Assembly (NCBI GenBank): GCA_009733575.1 | Contig: ML769393.1 | Coordinates: 159,018-223,017, forward strand | Length of the DNA stretch: 64,000 bases | Reading direction: 5' to 3' | Origin: Gymnopus androsaceus JB14 | Lineage: Eukaryota; Basidiomycota; Agaricomycetes; Agaricales; Omphalotaceae | Part shown: in pieces, positions 1 to 10,715 of the stretch | How the letters are laid out: each line of letters opens with the position of its first letter | How positions within the stretch are numbered: the first letter of the stretch is position 1 | The notes under the pieces: model-generated | What the model saw: the letters and a program-made list of their open reading frames with translations, nothing else | What the model was told of the DNA's origin: nothing | The model's database searches: none | Program-made: the position numbers and the translations under genes

Positions 1-539
1 AGCTTTCTAACTGGGCATGATGCAGACATAAAGTAGATTCGATTAGAGATGAAGACTTCATTTGTACAGAGGAGCTACAATGGCCGAACAAAAAGTAGGC
101 GTCTACATGTTATTTGTGATAATAGGTGATGGAGTTTTGGACTCTACACCTCCTCTCCTATCTCGTATGGACGCGCGCAAACGCAACGTTGTCGGAATTG
201 CGAGCGATGGTCTTGAGCATTTTTCTCATCAATGCCAACATGTACTCCCAGTTCCGCCGAGACCGTGGTTTGCTCTTGGGTATATAATTCGGCGTGCCTC
301 AAAACTTCGAATTTGGTATAATGCATCGAGAGGAGGTGGGGGCGCAATCCAGTCCGGTTTCTGCTGAGCGCTGTGTCCTTCGCCAGCTGTCTGTTTTGTC
401 TGTTTTGTCTTCTTGCCTTTTCCCTTCGACGCATTTGCACAAGCTGATGATTCTGCATTTGTGGAATCGGGAACGAGATCAATCGAGCTTGGAGGACGCG
501 GCTCTTCTGGTAACCTCATCTTTCTAATACTGTATCTTT

Positions 540-1243
540 GTAGCGCACAATGTTTGATGTATCATGGGCCAGACGAAGGCGTCTGCTATTCTTATAACGA
601 GGATAGCCTTACTACTTATGATATCACAAACACCTCCAAAGTCAACAACTCCATACTACGGCGTGTCGTACTCGCATCGGGGATGGGTCGTCGATGAAAA
701 TGACCAGAGATATTTGTTATTAGACGATGAGTTGGATGAAGTTTTCGTTCGAGGCGGGTTTTCTCGTACCATCTCAAAGCCATCGCACATAATTTTGATG
801 CAGGTTGGGCCTCCGACAATACTATGGTAACTTACATTTAGAAATTTTCGCTTGCAATTGAGAAACCAGTTCTTACTGGCCACTACAATTATTCCGCCAA
901 AGCAATCAACCACAATCTCTACATTATTGTATGAACTGTCCTTTTTGATTTTTTGTAAGTCCCTTATGAAGTTCTCCAGAACGGCCTCGCCTAAAAATTC
1001 AGCCTCCGCGTTATCGATGTCAGTACACTCGCGGAGGATCCTACGGGATCCTCAATCGAGGAGGTAGCCTTCTTCGATACTCATCCCGAAGATAATCCTT
1101 TCGGGGGTGCAGTTGATTTTGGTGGCGTGTGGAGCACATACTCGTACTTTTCAAGTGGATTCCTATTGGTGAACGGTTTAATTTGCTTTGAAGTTGACGA
1201 ATCAAATCATAAACTCATAGCATGGTATTTGCTGCTCACTTAG
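540..1243 (+). pseudogene. Choice-of-anchor B / LVIVD-repeat secreted protein, 3' part, broken
   Basis: Three conserved blocks of this fungal family lie in order but in different frames. They are a block with YHGPDEGVCYSYNEDSLT (from about 548), a block with SHRGWVVDENDQRYLLLDDE (about 675-735) and a C-terminal block with VAFFDTHPEDNPFGG (about 1060-1100) that stays open to a TAG at 1241-1243. The first-to-second change (near 656) and the change near 1002 are single-base shifts with no convincing intron. A weaker block reading PVLTGHY lies near 870. The N-terminal half expected for the family is not visible upstream, so the copy looks truncated at its 5' end. Family assignment is by recalled motif similarity. 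It is either a decayed gene or a real gene damaged by sequence errors. Nothing shows whether it is expressed. Confidence 0.5.
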
Positions 1244-1402
1244 CTGAAAGGAATACTACTTACCACTCGTTGATATTTATATATTTTTTAATACTTATGT
1301 ATCCAGCCAGAGCGGAGTTTGAAACTAGTTTGAGTCATGTTGTAATTAGCGCTAGGCCTCTTCACAAGTTCATATCATTAGCACTTCATAGCACTTCATA
1401 TC

Positions 1403-2085
1403 ATGCCTTCGAAAACCGACAGAACCACGCGCTCGACTCGGGACACCTCAGACTACAGTCTTCTGGGCACGCCCTCATTCAACAGGATCTTGTCCCGAAA
1501 GGAAGCCGCTAGCTTGGTCGAAAAGTACCCTTATATTTTCAAAGCCAACAACGTCACGCATTCTTGCCTTCAAGGTATAACGAGTTTGGATGACCTCACT
1601 GCCGCTGTAAACATAGTTTTTGCCACTGCCATTCTGTCGCATGGCTCTATTGAGAGAGCTGAGGTCGAATATGAAAGCTTTTGCAAGGGGGCCATTGTGT
1701 TTGGGGTGTGTCATATCCTCACACTCTCATCGCGTCTGTTATGCTAACCCCAGTTAATAATCAGGGCCCAGCCACCAACACTGCACGAATCTACCAAGTA
1801 CCACTGCAGGGGTGTTCATGGGTGGCTTATTTTTGGCAGGAGCAGTGGCAGCAGCCTTCCGGCTCCATCTACATGGAAATCCGTGACGCCAGCAGCAACG
1901 TCGCCATAGCCCTATCTCCTGAAGACATCTTGATTGGTGACAGTGTAGGTGTCTGCCCGTCTATCCAGGCCATAGAAGAGTTCCGATCCGGGGTCCGCGA
2001 TCACAAGACTGGTAAGCTGCTCGGTACTTGTGCTGTTCGTTCTGCCGAAAAGGATACATGGGTTCTCGTTGGCCGAATAAAATAA
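1403..2085 (+). CDS. Hypothetical protein, two exons, 207 aa
   Basis: ATG at 1403 opens a 101-codon first exon. A 59-nt intron (1706-1764, GTGTGT donor, CTAAC branch site 1744-1748, AG at 1763-1764) leads to an exon of 106 codons plus stop ending at 2085; both exons keep one frame. The N-terminus is basic and Ser/Thr-rich without a signal peptide. The C-terminal half contains WVAYFWQEQWQQPSGSIYM and GDSVGVCPSIQAIEEF and looks like a folded domain. I do not recognise the family. A short stretch around 12770-12810 translates to GESIGVCPSPQT, so a decayed relative may exist 11 kb away, but that match is too short to rely on. A direct repeat of AGCACTTCAT lies just upstream of the start. Confidence 0.55.
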
Positions 2086-3328
2086 TACTTGGTCATTCAG
2101 AGGAGTAGACAGCGCTTCACTATTGACGCACCAGACGTAGCTTCAGCTACAGATTTTGTCTTGGTGAGCAAACTGTCTTATCCTTATTGCACCTGCTCAC
2201 TTCCACGAATCCCAAGAACAATGCCAATTCATTGACAATGTCTTATGGGATCTGATGCTTTTCTCTCTGGTAGGCCTTTGATACTATCACTGCTTTTTCC
2301 TTTCTTGTGCTTGCTCTTTTTCTACCAAATGGTACTTAGTTCAGTCAAGTTCAGCTGCTGTTAATGTCGCGCGTGTTCAAGAAATAGGATTTTATCACAG
2401 AAGTAATATGTATTGGATGGTAATGGGATTATGTATCATGTATGTTGTTGAAAATACTTGGTCTCTTTATCTTTCTCGCGCACGCCTAACGGAACAGTCC
2501 AATCGACTTGAGTATGGTACATCGGGAATGGTGGCGATACCACCCTCAAGAACTTATATTGTATCACGAAGACTATCTGCTTCAATTGAATCTCTCGTCA
2601 TACTTCTCCCCCGCGCGCCTCTTATAGCAATGAACAACAAGTGATTTTTTATTGTTCTCACTACCAGCACTGTGCTATTTACTGCCTTCATTCCACCCAA
2701 CACAAGAGCGAACAACTCGTTAACAGGTCAATCGCGCTACTCGTCCTGCTCCTACTCCAAGTTCATATTCGCATCTAGCTTCTACTAGTGGACCGGAACC
2801 AAATTGGGGCTTGAACATTCACAAAATGCGAATAATCAGACGTTAAAAATAGTTGGAGGAGGCTCAGCCTTTTACAAGACGTTTGCGAGTGCTCCGACCC
2901 AACGGTGGGTTCGCCGACATACCCGAGTCTCACATTGACAATTCCTATTTGTGTTGTGATATACTTGGAGTGGTGGTCAGGGATCTGTAGATAAGTAGTT
3001 CTTTCAAAGGTGTACTTCGCTGAGTTTATTGTGTGGTTCATTTGGAAGTGTGTATCCCCAGTACATTTTACTATGGCTGCCATGGAACTATGCAATTGAA
3101 TACATTGGAGTTTGGTTCGGTGTTGTGATGGCATCGAGATACTTTGAATAAGTACATATACTGATAATACTGACAACCTTAATAGGTAGAGTATGAAACG
3201 ATTGTACAGGGAGCGCAGAGGGTATTGATTTTCGGGCGAGAGGGTCATTGGGAAATTGTTTATGCATAAAGATACAGATACAGATGGTATAACGACGCCA
3301 AGGGGTATAATTAAAGAAGATCGAAAAA
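2086..3328. other. No recognisable gene
   Basis: The open frames here, including a 185-codon one on the minus strand at 2775-3332, have low-quality composition, no family motifs and no consistent splice signals. I see only the probable 3' flank of the small gene at 1403-2085 and of the PARP-domain gene that ends at 3329. Confidence 0.4.
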
Positions 3329-4868
3329 TCACTCATCCGAGTCCTCCAACTTCCGCCTGTGTCCAACATAGGCCTTTCTCTCCGAGTTATACTCGTCCCT
3401 TAGCGTCTCACCGTCCAGTCTGTTCCAGATATCCACCTTTTGTACATCGTCCAAACGATCAGTTTGGTACTCCCCATAGTCTTCCTCGTCATCGTCAATA
3501 TCCGCAATGTCTTCAATTACGATCTTCGAGCCAGATACTGGACCGAACCCGTATGCAAAAAACTTCCTCGCCTGCGCCAGTCTCTCCGCCTTTAATCTCT
3601 GTACGTCTCCAGGACATGAAAGCGCGTTGGTATCCAGCCAGGGCCTTTTGTTGGAGGAAGATACTCTGGCAAGTTTGTTCGCTATGAAATCATTCGCCTC
3701 AGAGCCATTTGCCCAATCCAAGTGCACGACATAGCAGGGAAGAATCTGGGCATTGTCGAAGACTATAAATTCGTTCCCCTCGTTCGCGAATGTGTGAGTC
3801 GGATCCTGAGTATGACCGGCTCTGCTCTCTCCAATTGTCACCCCGGTACATTGTCACAGGGCGACCCATGATGGTAGCGCAGACCAGCAATTTCAACCCA
3901 GGAATACCCCCAGGTTTGGTTGCCTCACACTGTGCGCCTGAATATGCAAGTGCGAATGCGGAGCTAGGAGAGGAATAAATTCCTCTGCCGTATGTGCTCC
4001 CGCAACGGACGTGAAGAGGGAAACCAGTGTCCAGGGTGAACAGAACCAGGTTTCAAGAAACCATATTGCACAATGGAAGGAACAAGGTCGGGCCTCGTTC
4101 CATGGAATGTAAGTTTGGGAGTTACAAGATACTCGACGAGATCTTTCTTCTGATCTATGGATGTTGCCCCTAGTACGTCGATGTTCTGGTGGGACAGATT
4201 TTGTAAGTTCACCGAGAGGACGCTGTATCAGCTTCAAGCGAAGCTGATCCTGCCGCTCCGAAAACCGTCGCGCCAGATCGTCTCGGATGACTGATTCGAC
4301 ATGGATAATCCGATAATCGGGAAGGATATCGATCGCATATCTGTCTGGGAGTGAGACCGAGGAAGTGTTGAGCAGTGTTGGATACGCTATCGAGATGGAG
4401 GTTGGAGGAATGCACTGTGGACTCGAGAACATACGCGCTAACTGCTTCCACCATCCGAAGAATCAGAGCGGCAAAATGAAACGAATCGAGTGCACGGCCG
4501 TTGAAGCGTTGGGCTTCGACATCTTCCTTGTCGATTCTCTTCAATTCCGCCTCGAGCATATGCTGTATATCAGGATCTAGTCTTTTGCTAGACACGGTAA
4601 ATCTTGGAGAAAGGCGGCAAGCGTATCCACCGCCTTCGATGTATAGATCTAAAAGCGAATACTGGAAACGGAGACCAGAAGATATCGTTCCCTCCCAATG
4701 AATGACATGCTCGGAGAGATGGTCTTTGATTATACGAAGAGCGCGGATAGATGGAGTGAGTAAAGATGTAATTTTCAACTCTTTCTCTTCATCCGACTTG
4801 GAGTAGGTGTCTTCTTCGTCATAGTAGGTGTAGTAGTGGGTTTCAAAGAGGTCTTGTGAAATCGCCAT
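3329..4868 (-). CDS. PARP catalytic-domain (ADP-ribosyltransferase fold) protein
   Basis: Exon 1 runs 4868-4435 (ATG, acidic N-terminus), then a 94-nt intron (4434-4341, GTATGT donor), exon 2 4340-4213, a 58-nt intron (4212-4155), then the catalytic part. PARP landmarks appear in order: LTFHGTRPDLVPSIVQYGF (the first-site His), RCGSTYGRGIYSSPSSAF (the Tyr), and EGNEFIVFDNAQILPCYVV (the acidic residue of the triad and the last beta strand). All three H-Y-E positions therefore seem present, so an active transferase is possible. The role is unknown; no zinc finger, WWE or macro domain is visible. Two single-base frame changes sit inside the catalytic domain, at the GGG near 4034 and the CCCC at 3841-3844 (plus strand), each one base too many. 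The C-terminal 90 residues are acidic and end at 3329. Confidence 0.75.
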
Positions 4869-5353
4869 AGCGAAGTCTTCGATGGGAAGTCCATGTCCAA
4901 GGCCAAGGGTTTAAATACTTTGTTGAGATGACACTTGAACGTGCAAATGACTCAAATTCACGAAACATAGCCACAAAGAAATGTGAAGTACTTACGACAC
5001 GCGTGCTGTTCTGTAAATTTGTTGAATCTGTTCAAGTTAATGACGTTCCCTTGCACCTGTTCGGTAGACTAAGAGCACTCATGGACAGGTAGCGGTAGAA
5101 GTACTTCATGTCACCTGCATAAACTGCGGACCGCACAGCCGGCGTCATCAGTGCGAGTCAAAGTGAAGAATGTAGACTTGAATCTTTTGGAGATACTGTA
5201 AGTTGATGAGAAAAAGAAATGACGCGGATCTGAGAGAAAGAAAGAGGGGGGTAATGGTTTCTTTGCCTCCTACGGTTGCATAAGCTCGATTCATATTATA
5301 ACGGATTAAAGCCACAGAGGCGCTGGTAAAATACCTACTCAGGATAAACAAAA
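4869..5353. other. Intergenic region
   Basis: This holds the 5' flank of the minus-strand PARP-domain gene and the 3' flank of SEC20. No conserved frame was seen. A 67-codon minus-strand open frame at 5148-5351 has no recognisable content. Confidence 0.4.
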
Positions 5354-6661
5354 CTATAGTTCATCGCGAGCATCTGAAGTGATAGAAACAACACTCTGAG
5401 TCTCCGCTTCTGATGCTACCAAGGGTTCTGCTCCATCTGAGAAGCCCGAAGGCTCAGCTAGAAATTCCGAGATAATGGACCCAAGGGTGGACGACGACGA
5501 CACGATAGAATTTTCCGCCACAGGTGAGTCCACGGAGGTGGATAAAGTAGATGAAACCACCGGTGTGGATGTTATCACGGAGGCAATAGACGCTGTAGAC
5601 GCGGTAACTGTGGCCAAAACGCTAGAAGCTACAGTGGCGGTTTCAGAGCTTGTGACCGAGTTGCTAAAAGTCGGCACAGGAATAGGCGGCTTTCCAGAAG
5701 GTAAATACTTCGTCCACCAGAAGGCTATACGAACACTGCGGTCGACAAGTCGCTCTTTGAGGATGAAGAGGGTGACAAGGAAGAAAAACCCGAGACCGAA
5801 AAAGATGTTAAGTCGATCCAACCAATCGGCTTTCTGCAGCGCCGTAATGAGTTGTTTCGAGGTATCCATCGCACTAGTGAGCCTGTCGTGCGTGGATGAG
5901 GCGTCCCGCATGGTCTTAGTAGATGCGCCTGAAGAAAGGGAGACTCAGTATCCAATAAAATGGCATTGATAGGCCAGCCCACCAAGCATCTGACTAGCTA
6001 AGACAGAACGTTCGAGTTCGTTTTGCATGAGGCCCAGGGTTCGCTGCAAAGACTCGGTGACATCGTTGTTGGCTTTCATGACTGCATCTTCACTGGAAAA
6101 AAAGGTTTGCGTGGGATTGAAGGAGTTTGTTAGACCCGTACTAACGTGACTTTCTCATTAACATCTCTATTGTCCTTCATTGCTGTTGTAGTGAAGAGCT
6201 CAGCCCTATTTGACATACTCGATGTATCGATAGTACGTTTTGAGGTAATCATTGCTGCACGATAGTCCTTTCTGATCCTGGTTCAAGATTTAGAAGCATG
6301 AATGCTCCCCTAAATGGCAATGAACGTACTTGAGGAGGGTTCCCTGGAACTCTTCAACTACGCTTCTGAGTTCGCGGCGATTCTTTTGTCCTTTCTGGTC
6401 GTCTACCATAGTATCTAGGGACTTTTGGTGAAAATGTGAGATGTGATTTATGCAAGGATATCAGTGACTTACCTCGATTTGACGAGCTAGGACATCGATG
6501 TCTTCACGCAATTCTGTGGCAAGTTGTTGCTGAAGAGATAGAGGTCCCGGACATGTTCTTAAGCGAGGAATTTGAACTTCTGTGACATCTATTTCTCTTC
6601 TGCGAGTGGAGGCTATGAGTTGTGATGTTTCCGAGTCGAATGTCGAAGGCAATGGTGGCAT
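5354..6661 (-). CDS. SEC20: SEC20-type (BNIP1-like) SNARE with luminal Ser/Thr-rich tail and RDEL end
   Basis: Sec20 is a SNARE of the ER target complex for Golgi-to-ER retrograde vesicles. The protein starts at 6661 and passes through several short exons (6480-6060) with heptad-rich sequence, including TESLQRTLGLMQNELERSVL. A 54-nt-class intron (GTGGGC to TTTCAG) joins this to the diagnostic block STHDRLTSAMDTSKQLITAL, followed by the membrane anchor with NIFFGLGFFFLVTLFILKER. After the anchor comes about 110 residues of Ser/Thr/Val-rich sequence ending in ARDEL. Yeast Sec20 is known to carry a C-terminal HDEL on the luminal side, so RDEL here fits an ER-retrieval signal. The exon chain upstream of 5985 was checked only in part. 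Confidence 0.85.
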
Positions 6662-7839
6662 GTTGTGGTGAACGTGTCGGCAAAGCGCCCAAGGACCGAT
6701 CGTGTACGGTGCACGCGATTATATTGACGCCCATGATGATTTCCTCTCAACCTTCATGATGCTCAGTTCATCGGTTCATCCGCTGCTCGTTTCCACTCCT
6801 AATTACTGTAATCAGTATAGGACTGAAATTTTTGGCTTTCCTGAATCTTTCGGTGAGGTTTTCCCCAGGAAAGATTCATATTGACGACGAGTGTCTGGCC
6901 AGCTGCTCCCTGCCTAACTCCTACCTATCTCTCTTAGCCTAACGCCACATGTCGATATTCTGCCAATGAAACCAAGCTATATTCAATGCCCTTAATGAAG
7001 ATCGACCGAATCTCCGTGGAAACACAACCTACGCGTCGTTCCGAAGATTTGTGGATCGTATATTCATGTATCTTCGCTAAATCTTGTACTATGATTCAAG
7101 GATCTTTATCTAGTATGGAAACTATCTATGTATGCTCAGAGTCCATCTTGTGCTGCGCTCTGTCATCGTTCACTATGGGCTCTACATCATTTATCTACTG
7201 CTTTTCAGATTTATGTTACGCCTGGACAGGTTGGAGGCCATAGGGCGACTTGAACAACGTTAACCTCTCTCTTGTATTCTTGCACTATCGCGTAACATGG
7301 TCCTAGAGCAACGCCTTCTCCCAACAGGGCTCCAAGCATTCATCTACTCCTACTGTACATTAATGATTCTAACAGTGATCATCCGATTCTGTCACTGTTG
7401 CTTAGACTCACTATGGTAAGTTTACCTTGCGTATATGCCTGCCTTCACATTGTCTCAATCCCCCAACCCAATTGCATTCCAAGTCATCATAAGAAGTTCC
7501 TTCAAGCTTGACCGACGGCATACACATCAATCAAGCCTTCAACGGGATATTGAATGACCCACGACCAGTCTGCCGTGAGCCGTACTAGGCATCGAAGCTT
7601 CCGGACAAGATCACTAATACCATCCTGGATTGAGATACTCGGTCCCTTTGATCTCCTTCTGGCTCATACCGATAACATAAGTGGCATGCTTGTTCCGCGG
7701 CGCTTCAAGCTACATACATAAGGCTTGGATATTTGTCGAAATTTTCGAATCTCTCACCCAGCCTGATCGCTGATTCCCTGTGGCTTACAAGTCACACTTC
7801 TTGGACCCGTCAGTTTCTACAACCTCAGTCGCACTCGCC
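6662..7839. other. Intergenic region with no recognised gene
   Basis: About 1.2 kb between the SEC20 start and the first multi-pass membrane gene. Short plus-strand frames at 6702-6884 and 6986-7243 show no family motif. A presumed promoter for the gene starting at 7840 lies at the right end, but no specific element can be named. Confidence 0.4.
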
Positions 7840-9411
7840 ATGCCGAACTGGTTGTCTCAGGCGGAGCTCCAGCTAGATGCCGAAGTACTAGTCAAGTTCA
7901 TCCACGCCCTTATGGGTCTTTACGCGTTAGTCTTATCCCTCTTTGTGATATGGAAGCTCTGAAAACATGCTCTACAGATGGGAATGGTTCCTCACCTGTG
8001 ATTTTGATTGGGAATTCATAACCGGCCGAAAACCATTTCGATGGCCTATGGTGAGTCGCTCCAGTTCCTCTTCCTTGATTTACCCTCTGAATATATTCTA
8101 GATCATTTACTTTGCCAATAGATATCTTCTACTTTTCGCGCTCATCGGAATGTGAGTATTTTCCGTATCATCTTGCAATATTCCATTACTCACGGAACAT
8201 TTTCTACACTCCTCCCGTCAGCCTGATTTCCTTCGATATTACAACGTAAGTTTATTTTACCATTCTCCATGCATGAGACTTATCCGTTCTCATAGCGAGC
8301 TCAATTGTCAACCCCTCTTCACCTTCAATCAGCTTGCGGGAAACGCGTCCGTTGGTCTCGCGAGCATTAATCTCAGCCTGCGAACGTAAGTCCTCCTAAC
8401 TTGATAAGAAGACTCTGTACTAAGAATACTGGCTCCAATAGCTTGGCAGTCTATAGGAACTCTAAACCGTTGACCGTGGTCATTGTCTGTCTCATTCTCG
8501 GACATTGGTCGCTGATCTTGCAAGGTAAGAGATCCAGATACCTTTGATAAAGATCTGCTCATAATGCCGATAAATTACAGCTGGTGTCCTTCTCAAAGCG
8601 ACCTGGAGCGAAGAAGAATCTCAATGCATCATTGTATCCACAGACAATACTGTCCTTGCTGCCACCTTTATCTATTCCATGATCTTTGATCTAGTGGTTT
8701 TCCTTCTCAATGCATACAAACTGTCCTCTCGCAAGGGAAAACCAAGCTCTATGGGTGAAAGTCGACTCGGAAGGATGCTTTTTGGCGATGGATTGGTGTA
8801 TTTTTTCATCGCGTTTGTTTTTATCTCTCTCTCTCTTTCTGCTTTTTTCTTATGGACATAATTGTAGGTTCATGTCGAACTTGATCGCAACAGTCTTTAT
8901 GCTTCTCAATCTGAATTCTGTCATGACCATAATATTCAACGTTCCAGCAGCTATTTCTAGCACGGTTTGTGACTCTGCTCCCTTCCTTCCCGCTCATTCC
9001 CTCTGATCTTCGTTTTACTATAGATTGTTGCATGCCGTGTCGTTCGCAGACTGTCGAATTTCACGAACGAAGGTCCGGAAATGTTGTGCGTATTTCCAGT
9101 TTCCTTTTTCTGATCATCTATGGATTGATCGCCCCAACAGCAACTCCGGAGCGCATGCAACTGGACCTCAGCTCCGCCGAGGGAGTGGGACCGTGACGCG
9201 ACCTGGTCAACCAACAGGGTCTATACGGAACCCCCATAGTGGATCGGGCGTACATGTCCAAATGGAAACGTATACTCATACCGAGGCTGCCCTCGTCGAA
9301 CCAACCTCTCCTTCCACCCAAACCGACCTAGCTGTTCATTTCTACGATGAAGCCGAAATGAAAAGCGATGCCGAATCCTACGATGTAGAGGCCAAGGCTG
9401 CAGCACTTTAG
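7840..9411 (+). CDS. Multi-pass membrane protein, DUF6533-like, copy 1
   Basis: Start taken at ATG 7840 (MPNWLSQAELQLDAEVLVKF), because the frame upstream lacks an ATG. At least seven short exons are separated by about 45-65 nt introns with GTAAGT/GTGAGT-like donors. The translated blocks form a seven-helix-like membrane protein: HALMGLY, then WEWFLTCDFDWEFITGRKPF, IYFANRYLLLFALIGM, a Cys-containing loop, a loop with STDNTVLAATFIYSMIFDLV, RMLFGDGLVYFFIAFVF, LIATVFMLLNLNSVMTIIFN, then a TIVACR segment. A hydrophilic cytosolic tail rich in Ser, Glu and Asp ends at 9411. The pattern is a large agaricomycete family of unknown function. A diverged copy sits at 13658-15505. Confidence 0.75.
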
Positions 9412-9626
9412 AAGTTCGGCTCTCTCCCTATGTTTCGTAGCCCGGATATTTGATTTATCCGTTATTCTATCTTTCACCGTCTCTCATTTTTACTGCTCCA
9501 ACAAAATTCTACGCCGAATTCTCTACAATGTACATACTTGTTCTCGATATTTACCCTACATACAGCAGTTTTATTGAGCGCTCAATCGGGGCGCTTATAA
9601 CCTCAACTAGACCATGTTGATGAACG

Positions 9627-9674
9627 CCCAGTGAAAAGCCAGGGGTCCCAGGTCGAGCCAGATCGAGCGAAACG
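9627..9674 (+). repeat. Left terminal inverted repeat
   Basis: It pairs with 10668-10715 over 48 bp with two mismatches (C/T and A/G transitions). A short open frame that begins here with KSQGSQVEPDRAKR is simply a translation of the repeat and appears at both ends. Confidence 0.85.
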
Positions 9675-10667
9675 GGCACTATCAGTTTTCTCATTTTCGC
9701 TCGGTTTTGCTCAACCTGGCTCGGAAATCCGGACTCTTTTTAGGCGAAATGAAGCCAGGCCGAGCGAGAAAGCCAGCGACGTTTTGGCTCGACTAAACAT
9801 CAGTCAACCAGTACATTTAACGATTTTGGGTCATTTAGCTCCATTCCGCTAGGCATGCTCGATAGATCAAAAAACAGGTTTATTATGCCTCCACTAGTAC
9901 TATACACATGCAACAGAACAGCCGAAATGACTCGAACAAAAGCAGATAGAAAAATGTACTTGGTTACCGTAGACATTGAATGCCTGTAATGATAAGTTAG
10001 TACTTCTGAAAATGTTGAGTAGGCAACAAACAATTCACCAAATTCTTTAAGTAGTGCGCCGAGTGAACTTTATGAAAGAAATAGTGAGCGACTGCGATGC
10101 ATGAACAACAAATGACAACTGACCGAAATGACTTCGAATGGATATTGCGTGATGATGAATAGCGTCCTGAGGATTATAATATGAGCAAAAGAATGATTGA
10201 AGATGCAAAGACGTACGAAGAATTTGAGATATTTGAATTGTAGCCTTATAAATTCAATCAGTCACTGAAGATGGTGGAACAGATTCATGTACCTGGCCAT
10301 TTCTGTACTCCTGTATCTTCTAGGTGCCTCGAGAAGTCATTTGAACCTTTAATTATACTATTGCAGATGTTTGAAGCCTATACGTAGAAGATAACAACAT
10401 GACGGAGAAGAGGAAAGAAGCGGTGACGTGGCAAAAGTGCAAGCTGAGGCCGAGTTTATAACTTGTCATTTGGGGCCCCAAAGTTTTCGAGCCGTTCAAT
10501 CGTATAAGTTATAACTTGTAGCTAGTGATTTAGCTCGAGTTGGCTCGACACGGCTTGATGCAAAAGAATAAAACTGTTGATTATTGCATGAGTTCGATTG
10601 AGAAAGTAAAAAGAAAGTCATCGAAATGATGCAGCTGATTTCGCTCAATCTGGCTCGACGTGTGAAT

Positions 10668-10715
10668 CGTTTCGCTCGATCCGGCTCAACCTGGGACCCC
10701 TGGCTTTTCACTGGG
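10668..10715 (-). repeat. Right terminal inverted repeat
   Basis: Reverse complement of the left end of the element with two transitions. An extra G beyond 10715 extends the terminal C/G run by one base on this side. Confidence 0.85.

Larger units (their letters stand above)
9627..10715. mobile_element. Non-autonomous terminal-inverted-repeat element (MITE-like, possibly hAT)
   Basis: The ends are inverted copies of 48 bp (9627-9674 and 10668-10715) that match except at two positions. The terminus reads CAGTGAAAAGCCAGGGGTCC, and hAT elements often begin with CA and carry subterminal repeats. Just inside both ends there are several copies of GCTCGA/TGGCTCG-type motifs (for example 9698-9720, 9752-9790, 10530-10550, 10640-10660). 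The interior is about 1 kb, AT-rich, with no transposase frame. The flanking 8-mers TGAACGCC and GGGATACC do not form a clean target-site duplication, so the insertion may be old or the superfamily wrong. The element separates the two related membrane-protein genes. Confidence 0.75.

Noticed and set aside
2775..3332. 185-codon minus-strand open frame
   Set aside because: No family motif, no splice logic; it fits the 3' flank of the PARP-domain gene.
4020..4060. A 28-nt GT-AG micro-intron in the PARP gene (and another of 28 nt near 3850)
   Set aside because: Both would fix the frame, but 28 nt is far below the intron size used elsewhere here. Removing one base from a homopolymer gives a better family match (HVRCGSTYGRGIY is kept).
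9631..9852. Open frame starting KSQGSQVEPDRAKR, also found inverted at 10496-10756
   Set aside because: It is the translation of the terminal inverted repeat, not a gene.
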